From the NCBI RefSeq assembly GCF_023101765.2, contig NC_064239.1, positions 13,784,315 to 13,848,314 on the forward strand: a DNA stretch of 64,000 nt, read 5' to 3'. The translations under genes were made by a program, and so were the position numbers. Below are positions 13,201 through 24,800 of this stretch, in pieces. How positions within the stretch are numbered: position 1 is the stretch's first letter; every line of letters begins with the position of its first letter. Source of the DNA: Spodoptera frugiperda (lineage: Eukaryota > Arthropoda > Insecta > Lepidoptera > Noctuidae). The notes beneath the pieces are model-generated. The model saw only the letters and a program-made list of their open reading frames with translations, made no database searches and had not been told where the DNA came from.

Positions 13201-16200
13201 CGTTATGTCCAGATTAACGGCGCGTTGCGAAACTACCGCCACATCGCCACATCGCCGGGCGGCGGCGGCGGCAGCGGCGGCGAGCGTCTCAAGGAATGCA
13301 CTCAATTATAACTAAACATTAAACACGAACACTATATCTAAAGCTAATGTCGAAGTAATGCAATCCATGGACGGACATTCGGCAAATTACCTGTTGTAAT
13401 AGCGTGTTTGATGAATTTACCAAGCAATTTCAGTAATCATATACCAGAGAGTCATTTACATGATTAGATACATATGAAATTGGTTTGATAGAGGGGTAAA
13501 ACTAGACGCAATGTACAGTAAAATTAAATTTTGCCTTGAACTGTAAAACGTACAAATCCTCATTAAATGTGATTTTAAAAAGTTGTTACCACGTCATTGA
13601 CATACGAGAGAGGGGTTCATAAGTTGTGAGCGACGCGACAGGATACTGTTAGGTGGCCCGTCTGACAGGAGCGCCCGCCGCCGCCGCCGCCGCCCGGCCG
13701 GCAGCACTACTCTGTCACCGTAGTTTTTGCAGCTCCACATAGTACATGCAGTGGATACGTGCACACTGCACTACCTATGTATTGTACACCACATATAGCA
13801 ACGCGCGTCTCGTAGGGAATGCGCGCGCGCAGGGGGCCCATTCACTGCGCATTGTCAATTGATGGAGAGAAACGCGATTCACGACGCTCAGGGCTACCAT
13901 CACTGAGTGAATCACAAAATTTAAACAACCTAATACATGACAATTGTTATTAATAGTAAATATTTTAGTATTATTGTGTATTGCTCTATGGTGTACATGT
14001 CCATGGGATTCCAGCTACAAGATAGTTTGATTTTGACGAATAGATGAAGCTATCTCTATTTGGCAAAAAAATCGTTATTATGACCTGACCCATCAAGTCT
14101 TTTCATAAAGTCATTGGATAGTTTTGTGCAATGATAAAAGGTAAGTGTTCTTCTTCTGAAATATATTCGCTTCATTAGGAATTATAAATATCTTCATTAG
14201 CCATCCGCCATATACGTTATGTGAAATTGTCAACTTGATTTTTGAACTTGGCCACAATTTTTCACCAATTGTTGGTGGCAACCCTGTTGGTATCGCATCC
14301 GGGAGCCATCTCTCGTGAGCCAGGGCTTCGGAGAAATGGCCACCAATTAATTTATCCACTTTTGGATATATGTTTTATTCATAATATTAACAACGCACTC
14401 CGCGTAGCTACTCGGAGGCAAAAGAATGAAAAGGAACATTGGTGCAGTCACGTTGTGTTAGACATTACGTTGCGTTACTTAAGCCGAAATCTGAGACCAT
14501 CGAGAGCCATCATTCTTTTAGTTTTTATGGTTTTAAGCTTCAAAATGCGCACACGTAGGAATTGCAATCTGATAGCACTTACAGTGATAATACATACAAG
14601 GTCCGATTTATCGCGGTACTGTAACGCTACATCATTACACACAAGTGTTGAAAATGGTAACCTAACCGAAATTTGTCAGGTTTATCCTGTCGTAGTAAAA
14701 CTAACTGCTGGACACGAGTTACTATTTCAGAGAATAATAAGAAAAAGGCTATAATATAAAAAACACCAAAATTTCCATGTAATAGGTAATTTTAGAATTG
14801 ACCCAATGGAGCTGTTATAACAAAGAACCATATAGTTACATGTAGAAACGCAAACAATATTAGAAACCTCCTCAGTTTTCAGTCCAAATAGTTGCGTAAA
14901 ATAAGGACTAAATAAATGTGAGGTACCGCGCCACACACTACACACCGCCATGCACATCTAATAATGAGGCTATTTACAAGCATGATGTCACATAGTTTAA
15001 GACAACATAGAGGCTAGCCAACCGCGGCGTACGCTGCCTTGCGCGCGCGCATTCACCTGAACAAACACGACACAGCACTCCCTGATAACTGTCAAGGACA
15101 AGCTTCGATATTTTTACTGAGTACGTACAAAGTGTGTATTAAAAGTGGTCAATGTAAAGTTACGTGAGGCTGAGAATAAGTACACGGTTCTTTAATGTGT
15201 GGTGTGTATTGAGTGTAGGACAATTTACATGAGTACACTTGTGTGCTCTGTAGGAAATGATCGCAAATATTTTCAAATGCTTCGCCAATAATAAGACGAG
15301 AACGTACGAGATGATTGTGCGTCGACAGAGCAGTGCCAGTGCTCTACCGACTGCCGGCCGAGCAGTGCCGCGCGGTGCTATGAATGTAATGTACGGTCTC
15401 ACGATTGTTTTGCTCGCTCGCATCAGCCGCCAACTCCGCTTTTTGTTCCAGCATGATCGACGAGCATTTCACCGAATGTGTTTTGTACATGTAGTAAATC
15501 TTTCGAGGCCACATAAAAAGGCCTGCCATCTTTCTTATGACGTTTTTGTTCCATTTTGTAGGGTATATTATTGTGGTCCTGTAGTTATGTACCATTTACA
15601 AGGCTAGATGGTAGCTAAAGCTGCTTTACTGCTACATCGTCAAAAACTTTCGCCTTTTACCATGTAGTTAGTATAATTTATGGATTTATTTGATCACTTT
15701 CCTAAACAAATGAGTACAAAGTTCTTACCAATGTGTCGCAAGAGATCCTCGTAAGCTACAGTCCTGCTCACGCATAATATGTACAGTGGCTACTGAGCAG
15801 GGTGGTCGTCACCGCGACATGCTAGTGCTGGCAGCTAGCGAGCGGCTAGGCAGTGGCTACTGTGGCTAGGCGGCTACTGAACGTTCTAGCGACACACGCC
15901 GCTCGATAAACTGCCGATGTGCAGGGTTATCGCGGCTCGATAGCGAATTAATATCAAAACATAACACACTCGCACGATACCACTTGTTTACCGTGCACAA
16001 GTTTTAGTTTCACTACCTGCACTTAATACATGGCACTGCGATACAAACTGATCACTTTGTCTGCTATATCATATATGTAGATTCTGTTCATTCTAGCTCT
16101 ACCTTTCAATTAAATAGGTACTTAGTTTTCTATCTGACATCTATGAGCACCGTTAAAACATTACGAATCATGACATGAAAAATTATTCGATTATCTTTGC

Positions 16201-16521
16201 TATTGATTTGATTAAGTAGAAAATATTTTAATTAACTAATCGAACAAAGTAAGTAATAAAACAGCTTTAATATAAAAACAATGAAAAATAAGTTTTTAAG
16301 AATTGGAAACATAAATCCCGATCTACAATAATTTCACTGAAGCCTAGTTCGGACAATGTAGTTACTAGAAGTCCAGAAAAGGAGTACCGTTTTGTGGAGA
16401 TTGAATGTATCTAATGATAAACAAATTCAGTACTAACATCCGTCTACCATTGTTCGTGGCACTTGTGGCACTCCTCCACACGAGCTGACTGGCTCGGTAT
16501 CTCCGAGTTCCTAGTCTCCAA
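4203..16521. other. Non-coding stretch, probable long intron or intergenic DNA
   Basis: About 12 kb with no supported exon. It is AT-rich, with short CpG-rich islands at 4690-4830, 6050-6150, 7740-7960, 10010-10080, 11870-11960, 13250-13290, 13660-13715 and 15330-15380, several carrying CGG/CCG runs. If the 26.6-kb and 4.2-kb exons belong to one transcript, this is part of its first large intron and the islands could be alternative promoters or regulatory elements. A dispersed repeat copy is listed separately at 8483-8660. ORFs such as 14242-14754 have no recognisable domain. Confidence 0.5.
8483..8660 (+). repeat. Dispersed repeat family B, copy 1
   Basis: A poly-T/A-rich start is followed by ATGGGTCGACG and then the core CTGATGGTAAGTGATGATGC plus GCCCATAAGC. 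The same core recurs at 47075-47174 with the words in the same order. This type of sequence is a common moth interspersed repeat, probably SINE-like or a non-autonomous element. No coding potential is seen. The right boundary is approximate. Confidence 0.7.
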
Positions 16522-16636
16522 TCTATACATCTATACATATAATAAAATCGTAGAAAAGTGCTGTCTGTACATTGAAAATAAAAATAAAAAAAATAGCAGG
16601 GGTTATTGTTATGTCGATGTCGAACCCAAAAATGTA

Positions 16637-16644
16637 ATAGGCTA
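16637..16644 (+). repeat. Left terminal inverted repeat of the THAP/YqaJ transposon
   Basis: ATAGGCTA, preceded by TA at 16635-16636, matches the reverse complement of 20887-20894, which is followed by TA. It is short, and the boundary depends on the flanking Helitron sequence continuing directly from one side to the other. Confidence 0.5.
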
Positions 16645-16812
16645 ATTAACTAAATTTGAAAAATTGGTTTAAAATATACTTTGATGTTTATTTTACCCCA
16701 AAAACCCTATATTTTTGAAAAATAGCGTTATTCACAATAAGTATTTTGCATTTAAAAAAACCAATTCAAATTATCCTCTAAAACGCTTAAGACTGTCATG
16801 GCGTCTTGGATG

Positions 16813-16832
16813 ACGTCACGCCTTGGCAAACA
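16813..16832 (+). promoter_or_regulatory. Subterminal inverted repeat with CRE-like core, left copy
   Basis: ACGTCACGCCTTGGCAAACA matches the reverse complement of 20689-20708 at 18 of 20 positions. It contains a TGACGTCA CRE-type palindrome at 16811-16818. It lies 53 bases upstream of the transposase ATG, and its partner lies about 90 bases upstream of the YqaJ ATG. It could therefore serve as a promoter element and a transposase-binding site at once. That double role is inference. Confidence 0.5.
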
Positions 16833-16884
16833 AGTGTGTTTGTATACAGAGAACGGAGAGTATCAGTGTTTTATTTATTGAAAA

Positions 16885-18838
16885 ATGAATCCCTCGTATT
16901 ACAAGAACTGTGTAGTGCCCCAGTGTACAAGCACAAGCATAAATACGCCAAACAAATTATTTATATATGTTCCAAACGATGTAAAAATACGAAGAAAGTG
17001 GCTAACTCTAGCAAGAAGGGATGATGCTCATTCTTTATCAACAAAATCGAGAATGTATTTTTGTGAAGATCATTTCGATGTAAGTATTATTCACAACATA
17101 TTGCTTACAATATAAATGTAAAAGAAAACAAATGAATTTACTCAATAGTGGTTGGGGTTAGTTCTTTTGTTTTGATTTTATGATCTAGAATCTGTTATTT
17201 ATATTCATTGTTTTAACATACACGTTTTATTGTTCTAGTTGCCGAATGATATGCTTAATTATACCGAGTATCATGTTATGGGAAGAGTATCACAAGTGCG
17301 CATGAAACCAGGTTGTACTCCAAGTAAATTTGAATGTCAAGAAGATAGAAGAAAACGAACATGTAGCAGCACAGAACGACCATACATAGTAAAAAAACAA
17401 AGAATTACGACAATAGCAGAGTGTCTTAATGAATTAGATAAAAGTTGTATTCCAAGTTCGTCTCTCGAAGATACTCCTCAAACAAGTTCAGGTGTGTATG
17501 AGTAATAAACAAAACAAATAATTTTATTCAATAAGTAAGTAGTTAATCATCATTATGAAATTAATTACTTTACTTTTTGCAGATTTCCAAACAGTTGAAC
17601 AAAATGAGCCAGAAGTTACATGTGAGCATAAAGTAGAAAAATCAGTTCAAGCATGTATAACGCAGAAATTCAGAAGTAAAGCTGTCCAGATCAATATCAA
17701 AACAAAAGACCAGGCATCATCACCCTTGAAGCCATCAATAATATCTAGTTCCACATCCCCGTTTAAAGCTGAGATCATCAAAAAAACATATCCTTCTGTC
17801 TCCAATCTAAGCAAAGTTACAAGAACTGTATTGAATAAAGAAGAGCACTCTGATAGTGATATATCTTTATATACACCATCTGTTGCCACCCACAGTTGTT
17901 CGTCATCAGTGCAATCATTACAAGTTCAATCATCTTCTGACTGTAGTGAATTAATTGCAGAAGACAGAAGACTAGAAGTTGATAAGACACTGTTGCACAC
18001 AATTGGAAAAATTGAAAAGAAACCTCGAATATACATTGGTGTTCCGAGCAGTTGTTACTACTTAATTGACATACTAAAAGCTGAATTAAATATTCCTAAA
18101 CATCATATATTGCTATGTTTAAATAAGATACGTTTGGATGTTAAATTTAATCAGCTCACAGATGATTATGGAATGACTCCAGCAGGTTTAAGCAAGATAT
18201 TTTTAAAAAATATACCTCTGATAGCTAGCTTTATGCGTCCTTTTATTGTGGAGCTAGACAGGGATATGATTAAAAGGACCTTACCTATGGCATTCAGACA
18301 CAAATATTATAATGTGAGTTGCATTATCAACTGCCTTGAAATTGAGATCCAAAAGCCATCTAAGGCAATAAACCAAGCTCTGACATGGTCTGAATATAAA
18401 AAAACAAATACCATAAAATATTTAATATCATGCACACCAAATGGATTGGTTAATTATATTTCTCCTGGATTTGGAGGCAGGACAACTGACACATGTGTAG
18501 TGGAATCATGTGACTTTGTGAAATCATTAAAAAGTGGTATGATTGTTATGGCAGACAGGGGCTTTAAGCATGTAGAGCAGTATCTCAAAAAATCAAATAT
18601 TACATTAGTAAGGCCTCCAAGCGTTGAAACAGGAGTGAAAATGAGCAAAAGTCAAGCAAAGCTAACCAAACAGATAGCCAGCTTGAGAATACACGTAGAA
18701 AGAGTTATTCGGCGCTTACGTGAATTTTATATGCTTAAACCACATGCATGTGTTAATTTAAAACATGTAAAAATACTCGATGACATAGTAATCATAGCCT
18801 GTGCTTTAATTAATTTGCAAGATTCTTTAGTAAAATAA
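16885..18838 (+). CDS. THAP-domain DDE transposase (three exons)
   Basis: Exons are 16885-17079, 17239-17491 and 17583-18838. Donors are GTAAGT and GTGTGT, acceptors TTCTAG and TTGCAG, and the phases (0, then 1) agree, giving 567 aa. Residues 1-90 form a THAP C2CH zinc finger: the CVVPQC pair near residue 9, FCEDHF near 60, then a KPGCTPSKF box encoded by exon 2. Residues 325-365 are a helix-turn-helix of the HTH_Tnp_4 type. Residues 390-560 are a DDE_Tnp_4-type RNase H fold with GGRTTD (Asp452), ADRGF (Asp474) and RIHVERVI (Glu522). The first catalytic position, in IINCLEIEI, is Asn399 rather than the family's usual Asp. The frame is otherwise intact. The middle, about residues 150-290, is serine-rich and poorly structured. 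The product should bind element ends and catalyse cut-and-paste transposition, but this copy is probably catalytically impaired. Confidence 0.88.
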
Positions 18839-19133
18839 AACAAAATTTCAAAATTATTTCTTTTTTATTCAAAACATATATTATGTACATACACACACTT
18901 AGTCTAAGTCTACACTTTGATGAATAAAGTGTAAGATTATTTTATAAAATACTAGCGGACATACATACAAATACAAGAATGTATTGTCGGTGATACTCAT
19001 AGACTCACTCATAAATTTGAATCTTCCTGTTCAGTCTAAATTTGAATCACTGTTAGTTATGCAGTTTATGAGTATCATCAACTATATATATAACTAATTT
19101 AAAATGTTACTTTTATTTAAAATCCAAACATAC
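18839..19133. other. Tail-to-tail intergenic region of the transposon
   Basis: This 295-bp spacer lies between two convergent genes. AATAAA occurs at 18834-18839 (overlapping the transposase stop) and 18923-18928 on the plus strand, and as TTTATT at 19112-19117 for the YqaJ gene on the minus strand. A small hairpin with ACACTTT/AAAGTGT arms surrounds 18911-18930. A longer inverted pair with GATACTCATA arms lies at about 18990 and 19070. Confidence 0.55.
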
Positions 19134-20598
19134 TCACTCTACACTCTGATATAATAAAGGATATATATTAATTTTCCAAAAGTTTAATAACTTATTGATA
19201 AAATTCTCAACATATTGAGGATCAAATTCTATATTTATTATATCCACTTTTTTATTTTGACTAAAGTCTGGGTCAGCTATACAAAAGCAACAGTTTTTCT
19301 TTTGTGATAAATACATCTGAAGCTGCATTTGGGCATAATATTTTTCTGTAGCCAGTGCATTTTTTATATAATTTTTATATGTTGTTTTACTAATAGGACA
19401 CTTAATTTCAACTATCCCATCTTCGAAAATTCCGTCTGGTGAACCAGCAATCATTGGGTACTTAGAATTTAACAAGAGGCCACACTTACTAACTTTTTTT
19501 TTTATTTTGCTCTCAACAGTTTTTCTTACTTCATTTTCTAGAACACGGCCACGTTTCATGGCCGGAGTATCAGGAATTTTACCACCTAGTATGAGGGAAA
19601 TGAGTGTGCCGTCACTTGTTTTGCATCGGCTTACTTCAAATGCTCTTGAAGCAGTTATTCGACCATATCTCAGTTCAAACCACAGAGCGCTATTAGACTG
19701 TTCTCTTGTTTCCTCTTCCACTTTCTTGATTAAAGATGCTGTTATTTCAATTTTCTTCAAAAAATCTTCAACGCATCTTTCTTTAAACTTATAAGTAAGT
19801 TGATGCATTGAGATAGCCCATGTTTCACTTTCACTATAAGTAGGTTGGTATTTTAAAAGTTGACAGTCCTCAACTTTTCTCTTTCTTGCCTCTTCTAAAA
19901 AATTATTAAAAACAGATGGATTTGCTGGTAATATGGGATTTCCTTTGGACAATTCCTTCGCTGTCATATATTTAATTGTAGTACCAACTTGAGACAGTTT
20001 GGATTTCTTCCAATAGCACTCCACAGAAGTGCATGATGGTTCCTCACTTCGACGATGAACCCACATAAGGAACGCTATAGCGTGCTTACAGCCACCCTGT
20101 GATGCTACACAGTCTTGACACTGGACAGACAGAATAATGTCATCTTCTTCATCAACCACCAATGTACATCCATATAATTTGGCATGAACTTTGTGTTCTG
20201 GACATATTTTGCACTTTACAGTACAAAATTTGTTTTCTCGCTTAAGCTGCACATAGCTTACGGCGTCATCTCCGTAAGAAGCTCGTGATGACCTGAAATT
20301 AAATTATTTCACATTAATTTATCACTTGTTTACACCTCGTAATTCTAACCTCAAAATTAACAAAAAATTGCTCTACAAAATAAATTTACATAATAGATAT
20401 GTTAGTTTATACTGAAACTGTATATTTCTTTAATTTAAGCTTAAATATTTTTACAATTGGGTATACTTACATCGAAGTTTTGATATTGCGAAATTCCGAT
20501 GAGCAAAAGTCATTGTTTGACGCGAAAAATCGGCCAAGCATAATTGCGTCGATTCTAGGCAAGTTATTACTGTCTGCTTTAACAAAACCTGGTTCCAT
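19134..20598 (-). CDS. SWIM zinc-finger and YqaJ-type nuclease of the transposon
   Basis: Two exons on the minus strand: 20598-20471, starting with ATG, and 20292-19134. The donor is GTAAGTATAC, the acceptor TTTCAG, the split codon gives Met, and the product is 428 aa. The first in-frame ATG stretch of exon 2 alone would miss the conserved SYGDDAVSYV segment, which is why the upstream exon was chosen. Residues about 101-113 carry a SWIM-type finger (CQDC...CKH). Residues 240-400 form a YqaJ/lambda-exonuclease fold with the active-site set present: RGRVLENEV (Glu295), AGSPDG (Asp329), VEIKCP (Glu338, Lys340) and YYAQMQLQMYL. The protein should be a metal-dependent nuclease that accompanies transposition; its precise role in such elements is not known to me. 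Its active site looks intact, unlike that of the partner transposase. Confidence 0.87.
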
Positions 20599-20688
20599 GA
20601 TAACTATCAACTTGAGAATAATGCTATAAACGAATAAAATGTGAAGTAGTCAACGCGTCCTTTTCAATGAAAACGTCAACAACAACCA

Positions 20689-20708
20689 TGTTTGACACGG
20701 CGTGACGT
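20689..20708 (-). promoter_or_regulatory. Subterminal inverted repeat with CRE-like core, right copy
   Basis: The reverse complement, ACGTCACGCCGTGTCAAACA, pairs with 16813-16832. It lies about 90 bases upstream of the YqaJ start codon. It shares the ACGTCACGCC core with the transposase promoter side, so both genes may respond to the same host factor or to the THAP protein. Confidence 0.5.
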
Positions 20709-20886
20709 AACATTCTCTGATTGGCGTTTACTGTCACGTGACTAAATGCCTATTTTTTTCGATTTTCTTTTCTAAAAATATTATCAATCTTTAATTATTT
20801 TTCTAAATAGTTCTATTTTTTTGTAGCTATATATCATAAACATTAATTGTAAACGCTAATCCATCCGATTTATTCATAGTGGATAC

Positions 20887-20894
20887 TAGCCTAT
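20887..20894 (-). repeat. Right terminal inverted repeat of the THAP/YqaJ transposon
   Basis: TAGCCTAT, followed by TA at 20895-20896, mirrors the left end. Immediately to the right the Helitron-like sequence resumes with a T-run and a TGTCTGTTTGTCTG stretch. Confidence 0.5.
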
Positions 20895-21801
20895 TAACTT
20901 TTTTTGTCTGTTTGTCTGTGTGTCTATGCGCGCTAATCTCAGAAACGGCTGATCCGAGTTGGATGCGGTTTTCACGAATATATTGTGGTATGCTTCAATT
21001 TACATTTAGTGTTTATTTCATGTCAATCGGTTCATAAATAAAAAAGTTATGTCAAATTAAAGAATCACGTCGAACACTATTCTATGCTTATACCATTAAT
21101 CTCCGCAACTATTTGACGGATTAGGTTGAAATTTTGTACAAATATAGTTTAGAACCTTAGAAAGGACATAGGTATTACATAGGTATTACCAGTCGTATGA
21201 TTATTTGTCTGTAGTGGTCCTGCTGTTTCGTATATTTCTAAATAAATTGGTTTCATTGTATTTGTCAATTAATAAGTTTATTTGTTGGGTTTTCTGGTTA
21301 AATTATTTAACGTAGGTTTAGTTTGATATCGATTATTAGTAGTTACTGTAGTTAGTTAGTTTTTTTAATAAAATTGTAAGTCTAATTTATTAATTAATTA
21401 GATAGATTAGATTTAAGTCGTTTCTTTTAAATTATTTAGTTTAAGCTTGGTTATTATAGCATAGAGGATAGGTTGTAATATAATTTCTTTTTTAATTGTT
21501 ATAAATTCGTAATTCGTAGCTTTCTTTAGTTTTAAGTTAGTTTTCATCTTAAGTTCGGAAAGATTATAATATTTCTTTAGTTTAAGTCCGTTTTTAAACT
21601 ATTTTTTCAATGCCCTAAGTGAGTATACATCTATTAAATTCAAACGCAGAGCTCATTATGTTGATTTTTGAAGAGTTCCCTGGAATATCTTCTACGTCTC
21701 ATTTTTGAAGAGATTCCGCGAGATCGGGAACTATGTGGTTAAAACCAAAAATTTGCCGGAAGTCACTATTCCTCGCGAACGAAGTCGCGGGCAAAAGCTA
21801 G

Positions 21802-24800
21802 TATGTACTAGATTAGGTGTAAAAGAGCACAAACAACTGGTTTTTAAGTGGCGTAACTGGATTTACCTAGACTGAACCGGTTGGAAAAAGTTAGACCTAC
21901 ATCTAATCGTCTCGGACCTGTAAACGCCTCCTATTTCTACTATTTTATAGCACCAATATTATTTGTGACGGCTAATTGCAGATTTAGTATTACTAGTCTG
22001 GGAGAAGGATGCCTATAATGAAAAATGTTTGGAGCACACCTACTAGTACATTCGACCTAACAAAGAAGTAGACACACGCTTTGCCCTGTGCTAGTACAGT
22101 GGTCAGTTGTGTAGTTTAGTTGCGGTAGTCCTAAAAGTTAGGTTACAATATATCTGTGGGTGCCACTGAGTAAACAGGCAGCTGTGTGTACTCTAGCACA
22201 CGCGGCCGAGGGCCACGGGAGATTAGCTGGCCATATGGCCTTGACAGTACTTCCATATTGGTGTTCGATTATACATAGTACAGCGGTAAAGCACGTACTG
22301 TAAATAATAATGGAATAATATTCGTGCCCTGACTATAAGACACTGTAACCAAAACTGAAGATGAGAAATCTGACAAATATCTAACTATTTTGTCCGCTTT
22401 TTGTGTAAAGCAAAGTGTTTACCTACAATATTATCTACGAGTGTTATGGACATCATTGCTATCTACACATCAGCCTGAGTGAATGATAACGAACATACGT
22501 CTAATGGCTAACTTTAAACACAGATTGATAGACGGACATTTTTAGTTTGAGGGTTCAAAAATGCCTGTATAAGGTCCACGTCAAAAATAAGTCGAATAAG
22601 GAGCACTCAAAATAGTTACTAACACCTTGTAAAGTGTTTTGACATAGCAAGGCAATTGGAGTGGCATGGCTTCTTGCAGTAATGAAGTAGGTGCGCTATT
22701 ATTGCTTCTTTATTCTTAAACCACTTGACTAGGAATTAGTGGATATCACTGCGAGCGATTTTGATTCCCCGCTTTGAGCATATCCTTATCAGCCGCGTGG
22801 AAAAATTTAATAAAGCCGAGTACGATAGGATACGAGCGCCGGCCGCACGTGTGTACCGTCTTAAATCTAATTATGTTATTAGTAGTCTGTTGTATGCGTT
22901 GTCTGACCGTCTCACTGTGCAATATCAACACAGAGGGTATGCTATGGTCAGTGAAACGTAACTGATAAATTAAACACGGAAAACCACAATATTATTAAGT
23001 TCAACTCGTCTGCAATCACAATTAAAATATTACAAGCATTAATCGTCCTCGATAACACCAAAATAGCAGAGAATGATACGTAGCTAGTTATCGAAGTATA
23101 GTGATTACAAATTAATAAAAGTGTGCCTTCTGTGAGTGGCTCGACAGTGATATGGAAGAGTATCAGACTGCGTGCCGGCCTCGCAGTAAATAAATATCGC
23201 CTTCAGTATGACGAGATAATTAGGGACATCGAGCGAAACCAGCTCGCGTTGCAGTCGCAGTGAGTCGCCTGAGCAGTCAGAAGCATTCTACTTCTGAAAT
23301 ATAACGCCACTAAGGCCGACCTACCTCCAATAGCAGAAATATCAATCGAAATTTCCTTGACCACAGCGACTCATGTGGTTGACCACCCGAGGTGGATTTT
23401 TCAAGTTCAAACTAATTTGAGAATCTTTGACATTATGGAAGAAGGGCTGCACGAGCAGGAACACGAGAACCCAGTCCCCGGAGCCGTGCACCGAGTATGA
23501 TGTTCGGTAGTTCGGCGAGATGTATGAACAAACAAACAAACATACGACTTGTTTGATCTCTATCTCGGTATCACCAATATCATGAAGTATCCCCACGGAT
23601 AAGATAGAAGATATTAGAACAGTTCATGGCGAGTGCATTTGTTTCGCAACGTATCGGGACTTCAAATACATAGATAGGTATAATAACGTACCAATCTACT
23701 ACGCTAGCAATCCAACTGTTTACATGTAACGTGGAAGCGGATGTGACTGTAGAGACAGGTCATCGTTCAACAATATTTTAAAACCATTTGCCGAACACTA
23801 ACAATAAGAGGGCGCCACAGGCAGGTATTAATTTCAAAGTTTAAAAGCAGGTAGGTACCATGTAACTATTTATACAAGTAATTGCATAGTTGCATGACCA
23901 TAGAACTCATAAAGGAATACCATTTTATTTCAATTAACTACAAGAGTTTTGAAGCACACTAGAAATGACGTGTCAATTTTTTTAGTAACTTTATAGGTAG
24001 GTCGTTAACTATAATAAAATTACAGGATTAAGTTGCGGACAGTTTCTATAGTTAGTGGGTAACTACTAATTGTTATGTACTATGTGCTTGGCTAAATATC
24101 TACATTCAATTTCTTTCTCTTACTCTTGCTAATTAGTTCAGCGACATTTCGGGAGAGCGCGAGAGGGCAGCACAATCGGCAACTGTTTCAACAAGTAGGC
24201 ACAACATCACACGACCTATGTCTGACACTACCGAACTGATGTTGACTGAGCCATTTATTGGACACACCCTAAATAACATTTTATTTGTTTACATAGAAAA
24301 CGTCACGGAAGGCAAACATTATCAGCGAAACCGGCAGCTCGCTAACCGGGTGATAATCATTCGTGTATTTAATAGCGTTACACTTAGACTTTGGCACATT
24401 CAATTATGATGGACGCGGTAACATATCGTACCCTCAGTGGAAAATAGGCATAAGTGAATTTACATTGAATCATCGATTTTATCATATTTGAAAAGTACGT
24501 TTAAAGATACATACGCACATATTTTTTTCATATTTTTCTTGTTTAATTTGACGAATTAATTCAAGAAAATAGTTTTGAGAATTTATATTCCATCACTTTT
24601 TTTCTTAAGGATTAGTAGATTATGTGATATAACGCAAATAATAAATTAAAAAAAATGACATATTAATTAATAATATGTTTATACCTAAAATTTAATGTAG
24701 AAAATAGTAATTATCTTTGTTTATTTAAGTTACCTTAGCAAGCCCCTAAATTGAAAAATGGGGTAAGTATTGCTAATACATTTCAAACATAATTGTAATA

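Larger units (their letters stand above)
16635..20896. mobile_element. Two-gene DNA transposon, ISL2EU (IS4EU)-like
   Basis: The element carries a THAP/DDE transposase gene (plus strand) and a SWIM/YqaJ nuclease gene (minus strand), arranged tail to tail. Ends are inferred from the inverted pair TAATAGGCTA (16635-16644) and TAGCCTATTA (20887-20896). Read as TA target duplications plus ATAGGCTA termini, this leaves an element of 16637-20894. A second, longer inverted pair lies inside (16813-16832 and 20689-20708, 18 of 20 matching), 176 and 186 bases from the two ends, and the symmetry supports the boundaries. It sits inside the Helitron-like repeat, whose two halves flank it. The pairing of a DDE transposase with a YqaJ exonuclease is what I recall for ISL2EU; PIF/Harbinger is the main alternative. 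Confidence 0.75.
16522..21801 (+). mobile_element. Helitron-like element, split by a nested transposon
   Basis: The left end begins TCTATACATCTATACATATA and is preceded by A; a second TCTATACATATAATAAAA start at 16530 is equally possible. The right end is CTAG at 21798-21801 followed by T. About ten bases upstream is a small hairpin with CGCGA/TCGCG arms at 21776-21790. A 5'-TC, a 3'-CTRR, a subterminal hairpin and an A/T insertion site are Helitron hallmarks. No Rep/helicase ORF is present, so it is non-autonomous. Removing the nested 4.26-kb element leaves about 1 kb. Identity with known lepidopteran families is from memory. Confidence 0.65.

Noticed and set aside
14242..14754. 170-codon plus-strand ORF
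   Set aside because: No domain, codon use like the surrounding non-coding DNA, and an overlapping antisense ORF of similar quality.
16635..20896. PIF/Harbinger classification
   Set aside because: Harbinger elements usually have a Myb-like second protein and 3-bp TWA duplications. Here the partner is a YqaJ nuclease and the ends suggest 2-bp TA, which fits ISL2EU better. Not excluded without a database search.
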